DNA of 64,000 nucleotides from Desulfovibrio desulfuricans (GTDB taxonomy: Bacteria; Desulfobacterota; Desulfovibrionia; Desulfovibrionales; Desulfovibrionaceae), in assembly GCF_024460775.1 (NCBI RefSeq), contig NZ_JANFYZ010000006.1, positions 1 through 64,000 of the forward strand, written 5' to 3'. The notes under the pieces were generated by a model. It did no database searches. It was not told the DNA's origin and saw nothing but the letters and a program-made list of their open reading frames with translations. Positions 63,009 to 64,000 of the stretch are shown here, one piece after another; the first letter of the stretch is position 1; each line of letters starts with the position of its first letter. Both the position numbers and the translations under genes were made by a program.

Positions 63009-64000
63009 GGCCCGCCCGTACAGCAATATTCCCGCCCGCTGCTTCTGCAGCTCTCGCTGGCGGCTGCTCTGGATCAGGGTTACGTCCCACAGTTCGCCCC
63101 GGCGGTACTCCGCGATAAACCACGTATATGCCGCCTTGGCTTCTGCCTCATCCGCCCCAGCGATCTGCAGGGCCTTGAGGTAGCGCCGCCGCAACTCCAC
63201 GCGCCCCGTCAATTTGTCACGATAGGGCATGAGCCAGACCTCGTAAGGATCAGCTATAATCTCGGGCAACAGAGGTATAATCGGCGCGCGATCAAGTGCG
63301 AGGTGCTGCCCCAGGCTCTTGGTGGTGATGCCCACGGTGATGCCGTCCGGCCCGGCAAGGGTGCCGCCGGAACCACCGAGCATTTTTTGCACGGCCTCCA
63401 CAACTTGAGCACGGCTGCTGGCTGCGGGGCCAAGCTGTGCCTTGGGCTTGTCTTGCGGCACGGCATCGGGGCGCTTGTAATAGGTGTGGTCGCGGCTGGT
63501 GATGACTGGCTCCCATTGGCCCCGCTCGACCTCCGTGCTCACGCGCGCGGCCTTGCCAACATTGTACGCCCATTCCTCCGGCACATCGCCGGGCCAGGTG
63601 GGCACATCGTTGCTCACCTGCCAGCCCTCGGCATCCATACGAGCATCACTGACGCTCTGGGCCGTACAAAGGCAGCCCCATCCGTTGGGGGGGTAATGCG
63701 CGTTCCAGAACGGATCTGTGAGCGGCAGTATTGTGCCGTGCCATACCGAGTGCTCTGGCCGTTTGGTGGGGCGCTGGACCTGCACATAACGCAGGTAGGG
63801 CATCATCTCGCGGTTGTCCCAGGCCTGCTGCCATTTGCCCGCCATGTATGACGTGCGCATGTTGGTATTAAAAATGACGGCGCTGCGCCAGCCTGGCTCT
63901 CCCCGGTATTGCCAGCCGTGGGCCTGCACGATGCCGTCAAACTGGGCGCGGAACTTTTGGATACTCGTGCCGGTATCCAGAGCCTTTTGGACTGCGGCCT
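63000..64000 (-). CDS. MuF head morphogenesis protein with C-terminal nuclease-like toxin domain (partial)
   Basis: The frame is open to the window edge, so the N-terminus is missing. The visible first half is the MuF domain (VIFNTNMRTSYMAGKWQQ, RPEHSVWHGTILP, HYPPNGWGCLC). After a linker (residues with PKAQLGPAASSRAQVV) the C-terminus ITVGITTKSLGQHL...PLLPEIIADPYEVWLMP and GELWDVTLIQSSRQRE resembles PBECR/barnase-EndoU-like nuclease domains known as MuF C-terminal toxins. MuF is needed for head assembly and can be injected with DNA. Which of the two domains is exported cannot be told. Confidence 0.85.
   Translation of the reverse strand, partial: AAVQKALDTGTSIQKFRAQFDGIVQAHGWQYRGEPGWRSAVIFNTNMRTSYMAGKWQQAWDNREMMPYLRYVQVQRPTKRPEHSVWHGTILPLTDPFWNAHYPPNGWGCLCTAQSVSDARMDAEGWQVSNDVPTWPGDVPEEWAYNVGKAARVSTEVERGQWEPVITSRDHTYYKRPDAVPQDKPKAQLGPAASSRAQVVEAVQKMLGGSGGTLAGPDGITVGITTKSLGQHLALDRAPIIPLLPEIIADPYEVWLMPYRDKLTGRVELRRRYLKALQIAGADEAEAKAAYTWFIAEYRRGELWDVTLIQSSRQRELQKQRAGILLYGRAEK

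Noticed and set aside
1..64000. CRISPR arrays, tRNA and rRNA genes
   Set aside because: No regularly spaced repeats of suitable length and no tRNA or rRNA signature were recognised by eye; a dedicated search could still find one.

Overview
The window looks like a Desulfovibrio-type (Desulfovibrionaceae) chromosome. This is inferred from the GC-rich, densely packed genes, a porin of the kind I associate with that group, a bidomain chromate transporter, and many sensory and transport families typical of sulfate reducers. No rRNA, tRNA, CRISPR array or intact insertion sequence was recognised. Host genes fill about 1-44,600; a Mu-like (transposable, contractile-tailed) prophage fills about 45,200-64,000 and runs off the right edge.

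Host region. Positions 259-3704 hold a leftward set: a DUF4198 exported protein, a ComF-like phosphoribosyltransferase, a flavodoxin-type protein and a metallo-beta-lactamase-fold hydrolase. Then come a large protein with two degenerate GGDEF domains and TPRs (4042-6591), a SWIM/SNF2 helicase, an orphan peptide-binding protein, a RelA/SpoT enzyme, a chemoreceptor, a ChrA-rhodanese pair, a porin, and a small STAS-like protein with a Cys/His tail. An SbcCD-like YhaN/YhaO pair follows, in which YhaN is split by a frameshift at a 7-G run. After that are two glycosyltransferases (one frameshifted), HflK/HflC, an S24-type repressor lacking the expected catalytic residues, an MltB-type lipoprotein, an HD protein, a D-Ala-D-Ala ligase, a CAT-like acetyltransferase, an EamA exporter and an alanine/glycine symporter. 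The leftward operon rfbF-rfbG-epimerase-like-UbiA makes and uses a CDP-6-deoxy-hexose-type sugar.

Prophage. Late genes read leftwards in near-Mu order: MuF head protein (partial), protease/scaffold, decoration protein, capsid, gp36, gpG-like, gp37, gp38, sheath, tube, tail chaperones, tape measure, gp43-gp48 baseplate genes, tail fibre, fibre-assembly-like protein, a beta-helix protein, and a DNA methyltransferase remnant near the right end. Four gene-expression devices are visible: (1) a tail-fibre gene whose C-terminal cassette and an oppositely oriented alternative cassette are bounded by perfect 30-bp inverted repeats, which is an invertible host-range switch; (2) three copies of a late-promoter-like box, each followed by a dyad, at sub-operon boundaries; (3) a Mu-style -2 frameshift site between the two tail chaperone frames; (4) an internal ribosome site that makes a scaffold from the protease gene. 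The MuF protein carries a C-terminal domain that resembles a virion-delivered nuclease toxin.

Two independent single-base indels in otherwise intact host genes (near 23,980 and 28,402) may be real mutations or assembly errors; the sequence alone cannot decide.
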